The notes: generated from the sequence alone by a model not told the origin. Shown: positions 31,563 to 40,185, numbered from the stretch's first letter. The stretch is 40,883 bases of DNA from Bifidobacterium breve (GCA_945861925.1 CAMAWO010000004.1:1-40883), one strand, 5' to 3'. Numbers and translations: made by a program.

Positions 31563-32243
31563 TCAGGTTGCGGTCTGCAGTTCGTAGGTTGGCTCGCGCC
31601 GCTTGATCGCCCGGATGACCGGGTAGGTGATCGGCAGCAGGACGATCTCGAGGAGGGTCTTGTAGAGGTAGCCAACGATGACGTAGTTCACGAACTCGGC
31701 GCCGGTGATGATGCCATAGAAGGCGACGGAGCAAAAGACGAAGGTGTCAGCGAACTCGCCGACGACGGTTGACCCGATGAGCCGGGCCCACAGGTACTTC
31801 TCCTTGGTGCGCTCCTTGATCTTTACCAGTACGTAGGCGTTGAGGAGCTGACCGACGAGGAACCCGCAGATGCTCGCCAGGACGATGCGGGGGACGAAGC
31901 CGAGGACCGCCTCGAATGCGGCCTGGTTCTCGTAGCCTGCGGCCGGGGGTGAGAGCTGGACGAGGTACAAGGTCACCGCCGCGAGAATCGTCATCGCGAA
32001 ACCAAGGATGATGGCCCGCCTCGCCGCCTTCCAGCCGTAGACCTCGCTCAGGATGTCGCCGATGAGGTAGGTGAGCGGGAACAGGAAGACGCCGCCGTCG
32101 GTGATGAGCGGGCCGAACTCGATGAGCTTCGTTGCGCCGATGTTCGAGATGATCAGGACGCTGCAGAAGGTCGCAAGGATGATCGGGTAAAGGCTTGATC
32201 CGGTTGCTGCGTAGTGCGGGCGGGTGAGGGTAGTTGTCGTCAT
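31563..32243 (-). CDS. yhhQ: Queuosine precursor transporter, YhhQ/VUT family
   Basis: The product is 226 residues from ATG at 32243; a GTG at 32264 would overlap the upstream gene. It has about six hydrophobic segments and family motifs: NIGATKLIEFGPLITDGGVF, LFPLTYLIGDILSEVYGWKA, ASICGFLVGQLLNAYVLVKI and STVVGEFADTFVFCSVAF. YhhQ imports preQ0 or preQ1 for queuosine synthesis; position opposite tgt supports that use here. It follows the AlbA_2 gene on the same strand with the stop and start nearly touching, so the two are coupled. Confidence 0.88.
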   Translation of the reverse strand: MTTTTLTRPHYAATGSSLYPIILATFCSVLIISNIGATKLIEFGPLITDGGVFLFPLTYLIGDILSEVYGWKAARRAIILGFAMTILAAVTLYLVQLSPPAAGYENQAAFEAVLGFVPRIVLASICGFLVGQLLNAYVLVKIKERTKEKYLWARLIGSTVVGEFADTFVFCSVAFYGIITGAEFVNYVIVGYLYKTLLEIVLLPITYPVIRAIKRREPTYELQTAT

Positions 32244-32250
32244 CAGGCGA

Positions 32251-34014
32251 TCAGTCAACACCACTCGGGGCCGGCGATGAACTCGACGGTGGCGCGAGCC
32301 GGTAGCGCACTCCGGCGCCCCGCGCGTTGGAGACGGGTTCGATCACTCCCTGTCGGGTCAATTCGGCGAGGATTCGTGAGGCTGAGTTCTCGACAACACC
32401 GAGAAGGGCCGATGCGGCCTCTCGGCCGATTTGCGGCTGCGAATCGAGATAAGCGCGGACAAGATCAGCATGCTGATCGAGTGCGCGTCGTGGGGTATAT
32501 CGAAGGCGTGAATGGAATCGCTCGCGCGTTTGGTCAGCAAGGGCGTAAGCGCGACCCGAATGGACGAGTCGGCGAAGTTCTCCTGCGACTTCGAGGGCAG
32601 CCAGTGTCTGGTTCGCCTCGCCTATGGTGCATTGAGCGATCGAGGCAAGTCCCTCTGCACGTAGAGGGGTGGCGGTGAAGAGCGCCGTTATAGCCATCGC
32701 GGTGCGCACGCCGTCAAGGGATTGATCGCGGGCAGCGAGCTCGTCGAAGAATGCGAGGAGTTCGGCGTCGGGTCGACCGCCGAGCAAGGTCACGACCACC
32801 TCGCCATTGAGCTCGGTGATGGTTGGAGCGGGGTGCCCCGCTCGGAGCATCTGCTCGTACATGATGTCAATTCCGACACCCTCGCGCTCCGCAAGACCGA
32901 GCACGCGCATTGCTGCAGCCAACGCCGGGTTGCGGGGTGTGGATGGAGCGGTGATAAGTCGGTCGGCACTCAGCCCGGAGACGAACCCGCCGGGTGAGCG
33001 CACCTTGAGGGTCATGCCGTTGATCGCGTGGACGGTTATAGCCGAGCGCGACAGTCGGTAGTCGCGGTGCATGATGGCGTTAATGAGTGCCTCGCGCAAG
33101 GCGTAGTCGGGTATGGCTCGCATGAGCCGACGGCCCGCGCCGACAACCGTGACGGTTTCGGGGAAGGATCGTCCGGTCAACTGCGCCCATGCCTCATCGA
33201 ACAGCTCAAGAAGCGGTGCCGGACCGCGCACCGAGTGGCGAGAGGGCCTGCCTTCCGATGGAACGTCGAGGATGACGAGCTGCTCGATTCCGGGGTCCAA
33301 TGTGGCGAGAAGGAGCGCCCCAGTTCGCGTGAGTTCAGGGTCAGCCTCGACTCCGCCCCCGACAAGCACTCCGAGCCGGCGAACGAGTTCATGGTCGCTG
33401 GCCGGCGCCACGCCTTTCGCAGCCTGATACTTCGCTCGTGCAGACGCAAGGCCTGCAGGTGTTGCCTGTGAGAGCCGGACACCGGATGGTTCGGCACTCC
33501 AGTCGTAGCCGCGTCGACGCTCAAGAAACTCCCTCGCGCGGTCACCGGACAGTTCCTCGCACGACGAACCGATTCTGGCCCTCAGTTTTCCGCCGGCTCG
33601 AATCTCTTCCAGTGCGGGCGGCACGTTGATGAGGAGGAGTCGGGCGCCGTGCTCGATGAGTTCCTCGATATCCACCGTGTAGCGAGGGGATGTCAGTGCG
33701 TGAATCCGTGACTTGAGCCACGCGGAGTCGCTTTGCGCACCGACCAGGGCAGCCGTTCCACCAATACGGTCTTCAACTCCGATGATGAGTACACCGCCGG
33801 ACAGGCTGTTGGCCAGGCAACCGACTTCTTCGGCGATGGCTTGAGCGGCCGGCTCGTGCGTGGGAGAGATGATCTGGTGAGCTCCGCCGCGGCCGCGTGT
33901 ACCCAACTCCTCCTTGAAGTCGACTTGCTCAGTCTCGGCGTCGCAGGCACGAGTGCCTGACGCGACGGCGGTCAGGGCGGCGAGCGCTAAATTTCTTCTC
34001 CGATGGGCGCTCAT
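32251..34014 (-). CDS. Schlafen AlbA_2-domain ATP-binding protein (RecG-like helicase-related regulator)
   Basis: The 587 residues begin with an AlbA_2 domain (about 30-165): QVDFKEEL, IAEEVGCLANSLSGGVLIIG, then VEDR and DSAWLKSRIHALTSPRYTV. An unassigned middle part is followed by an HATPase-like block with EALINAIMHRDYRLSR and a Gly/Ser-rich loop (SPGGFVSGL). The C-terminus has winged-helix segments (EAASALLGVVENSASRILAE, then LTRQGVIEPV). Such proteins are usually called transcriptional regulators or putative DNA-binding ATPases; some AlbA_2 proteins act in phage defence. A palindrome at 34047-34059 lies upstream. The gene is coupled to yhhQ, an odd pairing. Confidence 0.8.
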   Translation of the reverse strand: MSAHRRRNLALAALTAVASGTRACDAETEQVDFKEELGTRGRGGAHQIISPTHEPAAQAIAEEVGCLANSLSGGVLIIGVEDRIGGTAALVGAQSDSAWLKSRIHALTSPRYTVDIEELIEHGARLLLINVPPALEEIRAGGKLRARIGSSCEELSGDRAREFLERRRGYDWSAEPSGVRLSQATPAGLASARAKYQAAKGVAPASDHELVRRLGVLVGGGVEADPELTRTGALLLATLDPGIEQLVILDVPSEGRPSRHSVRGPAPLLELFDEAWAQLTGRSFPETVTVVGAGRRLMRAIPDYALREALINAIMHRDYRLSRSAITVHAINGMTLKVRSPGGFVSGLSADRLITAPSTPRNPALAAAMRVLGLAEREGVGIDIMYEQMLRAGHPAPTITELNGEVVVTLLGGRPDAELLAFFDELAARDQSLDGVRTAMAITALFTATPLRAEGLASIAQCTIGEANQTLAALEVAGELRRLVHSGRAYALADQTRERFHSRLRYTPRRALDQHADLVRAYLDSQPQIGREAASALLGVVENSASRILAELTRQGVIEPVSNARGAGVRYRLAPPSSSSPAPSGVD

Positions 34015-34046
34015 GGGTAAGAACCTAACATAAATAGCTGGCCGAG

Positions 34047-34059
34047 TAATGTTACATTA
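34047..34059. promoter_or_regulatory. AT-rich palindrome TAATGT-T-ACATTA upstream of the AlbA_2 gene
   Basis: The 13-base site has exact six-base arms around one base. It lies 33 bases before the minus-strand start at 34014, in AT-rich DNA unlike its surroundings. A related half-site (TAACAT, within CCTAACATAAAT at 34024-34035) lies between it and the start. Autoregulation by the winged-helix C-terminus of the encoded protein is plausible. Confidence 0.5.
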
Positions 34060-34135
34060 ACGGCAACCGCTCCTGACGGCCATGAGTTTGAATTCTCGGG
34101 GCAAGGCCAAGCGAGGCACGCACATCTGGGAAGGG

Positions 34136-34208
34136 TGCCCCCGGCAGGATTTGAACCTGCGACCTACGGTACCGGAAACCGGCGCTCTATCCACTGAGCT
34201 ACGAGGGC
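34136..34208 (-). tRNA. tRNA-Arg (anticodon CCG)
   Basis: The 73 bases fold as a cloverleaf. The acceptor is GCCCTCG with CGGGGGC (one G-U pair) and the discriminator is A. The D stem is GCTC/GAGC. The anticodon stem is CCGGT/ACCGT, with a C-U mismatch at the 27-43 pair, and the loop TTCCGGT places CCG at 34-36. The T stem is GCAGG/CCTGC. It reads CGG codons. CCA is not encoded: CCC follows A73. It is transcribed away from yihY and towards the AlbA_2 gene. Confidence 0.95.
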
Positions 34209-34270
34209 GAAGCGCACAGGCTATCAGCGTGTGCTCAAGGCCTGCGCCGGCCGAGTGCGAGGATGTCTGA

Positions 34271-35116
34271 ATGCGTGGACGGATAGGCAGGCTGGTGGCG
34301 TACTGCCTGGTGATCTCCCGGAGGTTCGCAGCGCATCGTGGCTCCCTCTCGGCGGGCGGCCTCGCATTCTTCGTGGCGCTGTCGATCGCGCCGGCCGCGG
34401 TCGTGGTCGGCGGCATCGCCGGCCTTTTCGTGACCCCGGAGGAACTCCGGGGAACACTCACCACTGCGATTGGTTCGGCTCCGAATGTGACGCAGGTGGC
34501 AGGACCGTTCATCGATTCGATCGTGAACCTCGTCGAGCGATCATCCGGGAGCACGGTGACGATTGTCTCGATCGTGAGCCTCATTATCGCCGTGTATGCG
34601 GCCTCGAGGATGGTCTACGGATTCCGGCTCGCACTCAATGCGGCATTCGGAGTTCCCGAGCGCTACCAAGGGATATTGGAGCGGTTGCTCTCGTCGGTGA
34701 TCACGCTCGTCGGCATCATTGGCGCGGTCGGCGTCATCGTCGTCCTCACGATCGTCCCTAAGATCCTCGCAGCACTTGGCATCACAAACGCGCGACTCTT
34801 TACCGGGATTGGGTGGGTCGACTGGGTCATCGTCTCGGTGGTCGTCTGGCTGGGAGCCTGGTGGCTCATCCGAAGGGGTCCCAATGGGATCGACCCGGTG
34901 CCGATTCGCTCCGTGGGTCCGGTGGTCGCTGCCGTGTGGGTCATGGGCTCGAGTGCGGGCGTCGGGGTGTACGTCAACCTCTCAGGGACGCTCGGCGCTG
35001 CGATCCTTGTCTTTGGATCCGCGCTCGTCGTGCTCCTGTGGCTGTACCTGTGCTTCGTCGGGTTGCTCATCGGCGCGGAGATCGAGGCCGAGCGACAGGA
35101 AGGCGCTCGAGTGTGA
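34271..35116 (+). CDS. YihY/virulence factor BrkB-family membrane protein
   Basis: The 281 residues have six hydrophobic segments and the family features LSAGGLAFFVALSIAPAAVV, VYAASRMVYGFRLALNAAFG and LLWLYLCFVGLLIGAEIEAE. YihY proteins were once called ribonuclease BN; they are now regarded as membrane proteins of unknown, possibly transport, function. The first ATG at 34271 is used; no strong ribosome-binding site precedes it. The gene is followed by a perfect hairpin at 35215-35243. Confidence 0.88.
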   Translation: MRGRIGRLVAYCLVISRRFAAHRGSLSAGGLAFFVALSIAPAAVVVGGIAGLFVTPEELRGTLTTAIGSAPNVTQVAGPFIDSIVNLVERSSGSTVTIVSIVSLIIAVYAASRMVYGFRLALNAAFGVPERYQGILERLLSSVITLVGIIGAVGVIVVLTIVPKILAALGITNARLFTGIGWVDWVIVSVVVWLGAWWLIRRGPNGIDPVPIRSVGPVVAAVWVMGSSAGVGVYVNLSGTLGAAILVFGSALVVLLWLYLCFVGLLIGAEIEAERQEGARV

Positions 35117-35214
35117 TCTGTGCCTCAATTCCAGCAATGAGGGTTGAACGTGGGAATTGCGGCCCATAACGCATGTGTCGCCGCCTCGTCGGGGGATGAA
35201 CGCTGGCGACAGTG

Positions 35215-35243
35215 GTGGAGGGCTCGTTGGTTGAGCCCTCCAC
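35215..35243. terminator. Perfect 11-bp hairpin after the YihY-like gene
   Basis: GTGGAGGGCTC (35215-35225) and GAGCCCTCCAC (35233-35243) pair exactly around GTTGGTT. It lies 99 bases after the stop at 35116 and before the next gene on the same strand. No T tract follows, as for the other stems in this window. Confidence 0.75.
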
Positions 35244-35317
35244 CTCGCTTGGCTAAGGTTGCTAACCATGGCACATTCTTAATGGGCTGCCAGTTCCCGT
35301 GATAGGTGGTTGTTCCG

Positions 35318-35812
35318 ATGTTCAACGTCAGACTTCTCGTAGCCAGTGCAGCAGCGTTGTCAATGGTCTGGCTCGGTCCGGCCTTCACAGCCTCGGCCGC
35401 GGAGCGGCCAAGTGTTGTCCGCCTGACCCTGGTGCAAGAAGTCGGCGTCGATGCATTGATTCCTGCGCCGAACGGGTTCGGAACCGTCGCTGTATTCGAG
35501 TCGAATCTGACCCGGAACGGCAAGCCCTTCGGGACATTCACGGGCACGACACTGAAGACGGACGTGACACCCGGGGATCCAGCAGGGGAACGTCGACTGC
35601 GCACGTTCGTCTTCGACCTCCCCAAGGGTCAGATCGTGGCGATTGGAACGGGGCTCTACGCGACGCCGCAGTCGGAGGTACCGGCGCTCGTCAAACCGAC
35701 GACGATTGCGATCGTTGGAGGAACTGGAGACTATCTCGGGGCACGGGGGCAGGTCACGTCGACAAGAAAGAGCGATGGCTCATTCCTACAGCAGCTCACG
35801 ATACTGAAGTAG
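35318..35812 (+). CDS. Secreted allene-oxide-cyclase-barrel-like protein
   Basis: From ATG at 35318 the product has 164 residues: a signal peptide (LLVASAAALSMVWLGPAFTA, then SAA) and a beta-rich mature part. The C-terminus (TIAIVGGTGDYLGARGQVTS, then GSFLQQLTIL) has the GGTGxYxGARG turn typical of the AOC/dirigent-like barrel. Related proteins bind or guide small hydrophobic substrates; bacterial members are uncharacterised. An ATG at 35306 adds four residues. It stands alone ahead of argS, with a 48-base gap. Confidence 0.72.
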   Translation: MFNVRLLVASAAALSMVWLGPAFTASAAERPSVVRLTLVQEVGVDALIPAPNGFGTVAVFESNLTRNGKPFGTFTGTTLKTDVTPGDPAGERRLRTFVFDLPKGQIVAIGTGLYATPQSEVPALVKPTTIAIVGGTGDYLGARGQVTSTRKSDGSFLQQLTILK

Positions 35813-35860
35813 AGCGTTGATGGTTTCCTGAACGCTGCGGCGTGCGGATACGCTCTCGCG

Positions 35861-37519
35861 GTGACTCCTGAAGCGATCTCAGCCTGCGTCCGTGATGCCC
35901 TCACCGGTCTTGTCGCGGCTGGACGTCTTTCGATTGACGTGCCAACCGAGGTTCACATTGAGCGACCGAAGTCACGTGAGCACGGCGACTATGCCACGAA
36001 CGTGGCCCTGACCCTCGCGAAGCAGGCCGGAGTCGCCCCCCGGGTCATCGCCGAGCAATTGGCGGCGGCACTCGTCAATATCGATGGCATCGCTTCAGCA
36101 GACGTTGCAGGGCCGGGGTTCATCAACATCACCCTCGATACTGCGGCCCAGGGCGAGGTTGCTCGCCGAATCATTGAGGCCGGCGATCTGTTCGGGTATG
36201 GCGATGCTCTCGCTGGCCGGGTCGTGAACGTCGAGTTCATCTCGGCAAACCCGACCGGACCTCTGCACCTCGGTCACACCCGGTGGGCCGCCGTTGGCGA
36301 CGCTTTGGCGCGCGTGCTCACGGCTGCCGGCGCGATAGTCGCCAGGGAGTTCTACGTCAATGATCGTGGCGTCCAGATGGACAAGTTCGGTGCCTCGGTC
36401 ATGGCGGCAGCGCACGGCCAGCCGGTCCCGGAGGATGGCTATCAGGGGGGCTACATTCTCGACCTCGCGGTAGAAATCGTTGCGGAGCAACCGGACTTGC
36501 TGACCCTGCCCGCCGATGAGCAGATGCCTGCGTTCCGAGAGGCCGCCTACGCCAAGCAGCTTGCGCAGCAGCAGGCTGTGCTCGCCCTGTTCCGAACCGT
36601 CTTCGACGTCTGGTACTCCGAGCGTTCGCTCCACGACTCGAATGCGGTCGAGCATGGGTTCGAGAAGCTTCGGGAGCACGGCCACGTCTTTGAGCTCGAC
36701 GGCGCGGTATGGCTGCGCACCACTGACTTCGGCGATGACAAGGACCGGGTTCTTATCAAGGCGGACGGCGAGTACACCTACTTCGCCTCCGACACCGCCT
36801 ACTACGTCGACAAGCGCGAGCGCGGATTTGATCTGTGCATCTACCTGCTCGGTGCCGATCACCACGGTTACGTGAACAGGCTCAGGGCTGTCGCGGCATG
36901 TGCTGGTGATGACATGGACAACAACGTCGAGGTGCTCATCGGCCAGCTCGTGAAGATCACCAGGGCGGGGGAGGAGGTCAAGCTCTCCAAGCGTGCAGGC
37001 ACGATCGTCACGCTGGAGGAGCTCGTCGAGGAGGTGGGGGTCGACGCGGCCCGCTACTCGCTCATCAGGTATCCGGTTGACTCACCGCTCACGGTCGACC
37101 TCGAGGTCATCAAGCTGCGCACCAACGACAATCCGGTGTTCACCGTGCAGTACGCGCACGCGCGGGTGTCGTCCGTCCTGAGAAATGCTGCCGACATCGG
37201 CATCGACTGGCGCGAGCAGGGATTCGACCCCAGCCTGCTCGTGCACGAACGGGAGAATGAACTGCTCGGAGCACTCGCTGAGTTCCCGCGCGTGCTCGCG
37301 GGTGCGGCGGAACTCCGTGAGCCGCACCGGATCGCGCGCTATCTCGAGGCACTTGCATCGACGTATCACCGGTTCTACGACGCCTGCCGGGTGCTCCCGC
37401 GAGGTGATGAGGACCTGAGTGGCGAGCACCTTGCGCGGCTGTGGCTGTGTGCTGCGACCCGCCAGGTGATCGCGAACGGGCTAGGCCTGCTCGGAGTCAG
37501 CGCACCCGAACGCATGTAG
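35861..37519 (+). CDS. argS: Arginyl-tRNA synthetase
   Basis: GTG at 35861 starts 552 residues, the usual length. The N-terminal additional domain is followed by FISANPTGPLHLGHTRWAAV, with HLGH as the HIGH motif, and by EEVKLSKRAGTIVTLEEL in the KMSKS position (KLSKR). The C-terminal alpha-helical domain ends with LARLWLCAATRQVIANGLGL and the ArgS-typical LLGVSAPERM. It charges arginine onto tRNA-Arg. In many actinobacteria lysA follows directly; here a 2.5-kb surface-protein gene lies between. Confidence 0.96.
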   Translation: MTPEAISACVRDALTGLVAAGRLSIDVPTEVHIERPKSREHGDYATNVALTLAKQAGVAPRVIAEQLAAALVNIDGIASADVAGPGFINITLDTAAQGEVARRIIEAGDLFGYGDALAGRVVNVEFISANPTGPLHLGHTRWAAVGDALARVLTAAGAIVAREFYVNDRGVQMDKFGASVMAAAHGQPVPEDGYQGGYILDLAVEIVAEQPDLLTLPADEQMPAFREAAYAKQLAQQQAVLALFRTVFDVWYSERSLHDSNAVEHGFEKLREHGHVFELDGAVWLRTTDFGDDKDRVLIKADGEYTYFASDTAYYVDKRERGFDLCIYLLGADHHGYVNRLRAVAACAGDDMDNNVEVLIGQLVKITRAGEEVKLSKRAGTIVTLEELVEEVGVDAARYSLIRYPVDSPLTVDLEVIKLRTNDNPVFTVQYAHARVSSVLRNAADIGIDWREQGFDPSLLVHERENELLGALAEFPRVLAGAAELREPHRIARYLEALASTYHRFYDACRVLPRGDEDLSGEHLARLWLCAATRQVIANGLGLLGVSAPERM

Positions 37520-37635
37520 TGGTCGAAATGGCCGACAAGTACGTATGAAGTGAGGAATACCCATCATTGGTAACGGGGCTGACTATGTTCTAATGGTGGT
37601 GCATCTAGTAGCGCGTTGCCTTTGAGGAGTTGCCC

Positions 37636-38301
37636 ATGAGAGTCTCCCGTGTCGCCCTCGCTGCTGTTACGGGCACACTGGTCGCTGGATCATTGGGTGT
37701 GGGGATCGTGATGGCACCATCGGCCTCTGCCGCAATTGTGACCACGTCCCAGATCAACTGCGGGACGAGTGCCGCCTCTGCGACCGTGACGGCCCCAACC
37801 GCACTTGCGGCAGGCGACACGCTGGTGGTGAGCTACACGGACTGCAACAACTACAACCTGACACGGAGCAACTTCGCCGAGAGCACCGTGTACAACGTCA
37901 TCGGTGCCAGCGCTCAGACTCAGACCTTGACGGTCTACGCCGGTGCGACCACAGCGGGCACGACGTTGGCCACGCTCACGGGCACATCCGGCGGTACCGC
38001 AAAGACGATCACCATCGAGCAGGCGGCTGCGGATCCGTGGACCGCAAAGACGCCGGGATCTGGAACTGTCGGCACGGCTTACACGTACACATTTGCCGCG
38101 ACGGGAGCAACCGCAACCTCCTACGCCCTCGGCTCCGGCACCCTCCCGACCGGACTCTCGCTCGCCAACACCGGGATCCTCAGCGGGACGCCAACCACTA
38201 CGGGCAGCTTCACGTTCGCAGTGACGGCAACAGTCGGGTCAACCGTTTCCACCGGCAACGTAACGGTCGTTGTCACGGGGGTCCGGTCATCACGAAGGTG
38301 A
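37636..38301 (+). CDS. Surface protein, N-terminal part (frameshifted at a G5 run)
   Basis: ATG at 37636 follows GAGGAG (37624-37629) by six bases. The part has a signal peptide (VALAAVTGTLVAGSLGVGIV, then APSASAA), a beta domain with Cys42 and Cys70, and a putative Ig domain of the He_PIG type at 139-202 (GTVGTAYTYTFAATGATATS, LPTGLSLANTGILSGTPTTT). In frame it stops at 38299-38301 after VVVTG plus six out-of-frame residues. One added G in the run at 38277-38281 joins it smoothly to the frame that continues to 40154. I treat both as one broken or slip-translated gene. The product would be exported. Confidence 0.75.
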   Translation: MRVSRVALAAVTGTLVAGSLGVGIVMAPSASAAIVTTSQINCGTSAASATVTAPTALAAGDTLVVSYTDCNNYNLTRSNFAESTVYNVIGASAQTQTLTVYAGATTAGTTLATLTGTSGGTAKTITIEQAAADPWTAKTPGSGTVGTAYTYTFAATGATATSYALGSGTLPTGLSLANTGILSGTPTTTGSFTFAVTATVGSTVSTGNVTVVVTGVRSSRR

Positions 38302-40154
38302 CGATCTGCCATCGAACCAGGGCGACGACCAATCCCTACGTCCTCATCACCGTTTCGGTGAACTCGGTCATCGGGAGCGGCGGTGGCAATGGTCACAGTA
38401 ACCACAACACGACGAGCACGAACCTAGTGAACCCCACGACGAACGGAATCACGCCCGGATCCGGGCCCTTCGACACGTCATGGACCTATGCATCGAACCG
38501 CAAGTGGTGGGGCGACATCATCCCGCCATTCACGTACAGCTCCGGTTCGTACGCCGGTCTCAACTGGGGGCCGAGTACCGGGACCACGTGGGCCTGGCCG
38601 AATCCAACGACGACCTCGGCGACTGACTGGTTGCAGGCGAGCGAGTTCGCGACAGCCGTGAGCGCGGCACCGAGTAGCACCTACAAGACTGCTGTCGAAC
38701 AGTGCATGGATCTCGGTGCCTCGGGCGCCCAATCTGTGAAGTCGGCTGCGATGGACACTCCGCAGGAGTACTTCAACGTCTCGGTCAACGAAGGCGAGGA
38801 TCCCACCTCGGTTCAGTCAGACTTGTCCGATCAGTCACCTGATCCGGCCTATTCGACTGCTGATCTCGTCCTGTCCACCCTGGAGACTGCCCAGGCGGCT
38901 GCGGCCCCCGTGCAGACCGACGCAGCCTCGGGTACGACGACCACGACCTCGAACCTCAACGGAACGCTCAAGACCGGCTCGACGTGGACCTCATGGCGAT
39001 TCGAATGGGGCCTGAGTGCTGCGTCAGTTCGAGACGGCTCAGGCTCGACGTACACCTACACGCCGGGCACGGACCCATCTAGCTCGATCGGAGCGGGCCC
39101 GCGAAGTCCGACCTACGCCATGACCGGGCTCACCTGCGGCACGACCTACTACTTCCGAGTCGTCGGCGTTGACAATGCGGCGCCTGCTGTCACGTCATAC
39201 GGAGCCTTCAATTCGTTCAGTACGTCGTCATGCGGTGGTTCTGGTGGTGGTTCCAGCGGCGGCAGCTCGTCCGGGGGTGGGTCGACCTCGACCACGTCGA
39301 CCTCAACCACGTCGACATCTGCGACGACCTCGCCCGGCGTCGGGGCGGTGAAGAAGCCGGAAACCGAGAAGGTGAAGCCCGGCAAGGACATCACGCTCGT
39401 CGACGGGGAGCCCGCGAAGACCGAGACGAAGAAGGACGGGAAGTCCACGAAGGTCGAGATCTCCGGGCCCGAGTTCGAGGTTGAGGTCGGAGGGACGACG
39501 CCTGCGGGCGCGCCGCTGCCGCTGACCCCGGGGGGAGCTCCGATCGTCGCGCCAAAGGAAAAGGTGGCAACGAGCGGAAAGGGATATGCCCCCGGCACCT
39601 CGATCGAGGTGTACCTCCTCGATCCACTGACATCGCTCGGCTCATTCCCGGTGAACCCCGACGGAACCTTCTCCGGGAGCGTCACCCTGCCCCCGACCCT
39701 TCCCCCGGGCGAGTACGTCATTCAGATGAATGGATACACACCGACGTCGCAGGTCAGGTCGGTTTCGGTCGGGATATCTGTTCGGTCGGCAGCGCTCGTC
39801 CTGTGCTCGGAGGGGACGACGGCAAAGTCGTCTGCGGCTTGCCCTAGTAAGCCTCAGCGCCCGAGGAAGGGGTTCATCCTGCCCGATGAGCTTCTTGGAG
39901 GCCGCAACCTGCTGATTCCGACTCGCGTCCGGATGAACTCCGGCGTGTTCGCCGACGTGCAGGCGCTCTGTACTCCCGTGCTGCGCTCAGCGCCTAAGGG
40001 TGACATTGCCTACTGCGCGACAACGCGGGAGGGGAAGAAGACATACGTCCTCATCCGCCCGGATATGCGGCTGTCCGCGCAGGTGGTCATCTCCGCGCCG
40101 GCAACGGAGAAGTACGCAGCCTACAAATTCACGAAGCGTTACAAGGTCAACTAG
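38280..40154 (+). CDS. Surface protein, C-terminal part (continues the gene at 37636)
   Basis: This frame has no start of its own with a ribosome-binding site; read from 38280 it continues ...TG with GPVITKVTICHRTRATTNPY. The CHRTxxxTNPYV block, followed by GNGHSNHN, is a Cys/His module seen in secreted bacterial proteins. Further on come an FN3-like segment (WRFEWGLSAASVRDGSGSTY, then TYYFRVVGVD), a Gly/Ser and Ser/Thr linker, a Lys/Glu-rich stretch and a repeat-type beta domain (GKGYAPGTSIEVYLLDPLTS, LPPGEYVIQMNGYTP). There is no LPXTG or clear membrane anchor at the end. Together the two parts make about 839 residues. The role, perhaps adhesion, is unknown. Confidence 0.72.
   Translation, partial: GPVITKVTICHRTRATTNPYVLITVSVNSVIGSGGGNGHSNHNTTSTNLVNPTTNGITPGSGPFDTSWTYASNRKWWGDIIPPFTYSSGSYAGLNWGPSTGTTWAWPNPTTTSATDWLQASEFATAVSAAPSSTYKTAVEQCMDLGASGAQSVKSAAMDTPQEYFNVSVNEGEDPTSVQSDLSDQSPDPAYSTADLVLSTLETAQAAAAPVQTDAASGTTTTTSNLNGTLKTGSTWTSWRFEWGLSAASVRDGSGSTYTYTPGTDPSSSIGAGPRSPTYAMTGLTCGTTYYFRVVGVDNAAPAVTSYGAFNSFSTSSCGGSGGGSSGGSSSGGGSTSTTSTSTTSTSATTSPGVGAVKKPETEKVKPGKDITLVDGEPAKTETKKDGKSTKVEISGPEFEVEVGGTTPAGAPLPLTPGGAPIVAPKEKVATSGKGYAPGTSIEVYLLDPLTSLGSFPVNPDGTFSGSVTLPPTLPPGEYVIQMNGYTPTSQVRSVSVGISVRSAALVLCSEGTTAKSSAACPSKPQRPRKGFILPDELLGGRNLLIPTRVRMNSGVFADVQALCTPVLRSAPKGDIAYCATTREGKKTYVLIRPDMRLSAQVVISAPATEKYAAYKFTKRYKVN
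39281..39325. repeat. Three 15-base tandem repeats encoding Ser/Thr linker
   Basis: The units GTCGACCTCGACCAC, GTCGACCTCAACCAC and GTCGACATCTGCGAC are near-identical and encode a Ser-Thr linker of the surface protein. Such repeats can change copy number by slippage and so alter linker length. Confidence 0.6.
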
Positions 40155-40185
40155 CACCAGCCGACAGGCGTAAGATTCGCAGATT

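Noticed and set aside
31515-32300. preQ1 riboswitch for yhhQ or tgt
   Set aside because: yhhQ has virtually no leader because it abuts the AlbA_2 gene, and tgt overlaps the TlpA-like gene, so neither has room for an aptamer.
38037-38279. Upstream extension of the second surface-protein frame with a GTG start
   Set aside because: This part overlaps the He_PIG domain coded in the other frame and reads as Arg/His-rich nonsense; real coding in this frame begins only near 38280.
39281-39325. CRISPR-like array
   Set aside because: The repeats are contiguous 15-base coding units without spacers and encode a Ser/Thr linker.
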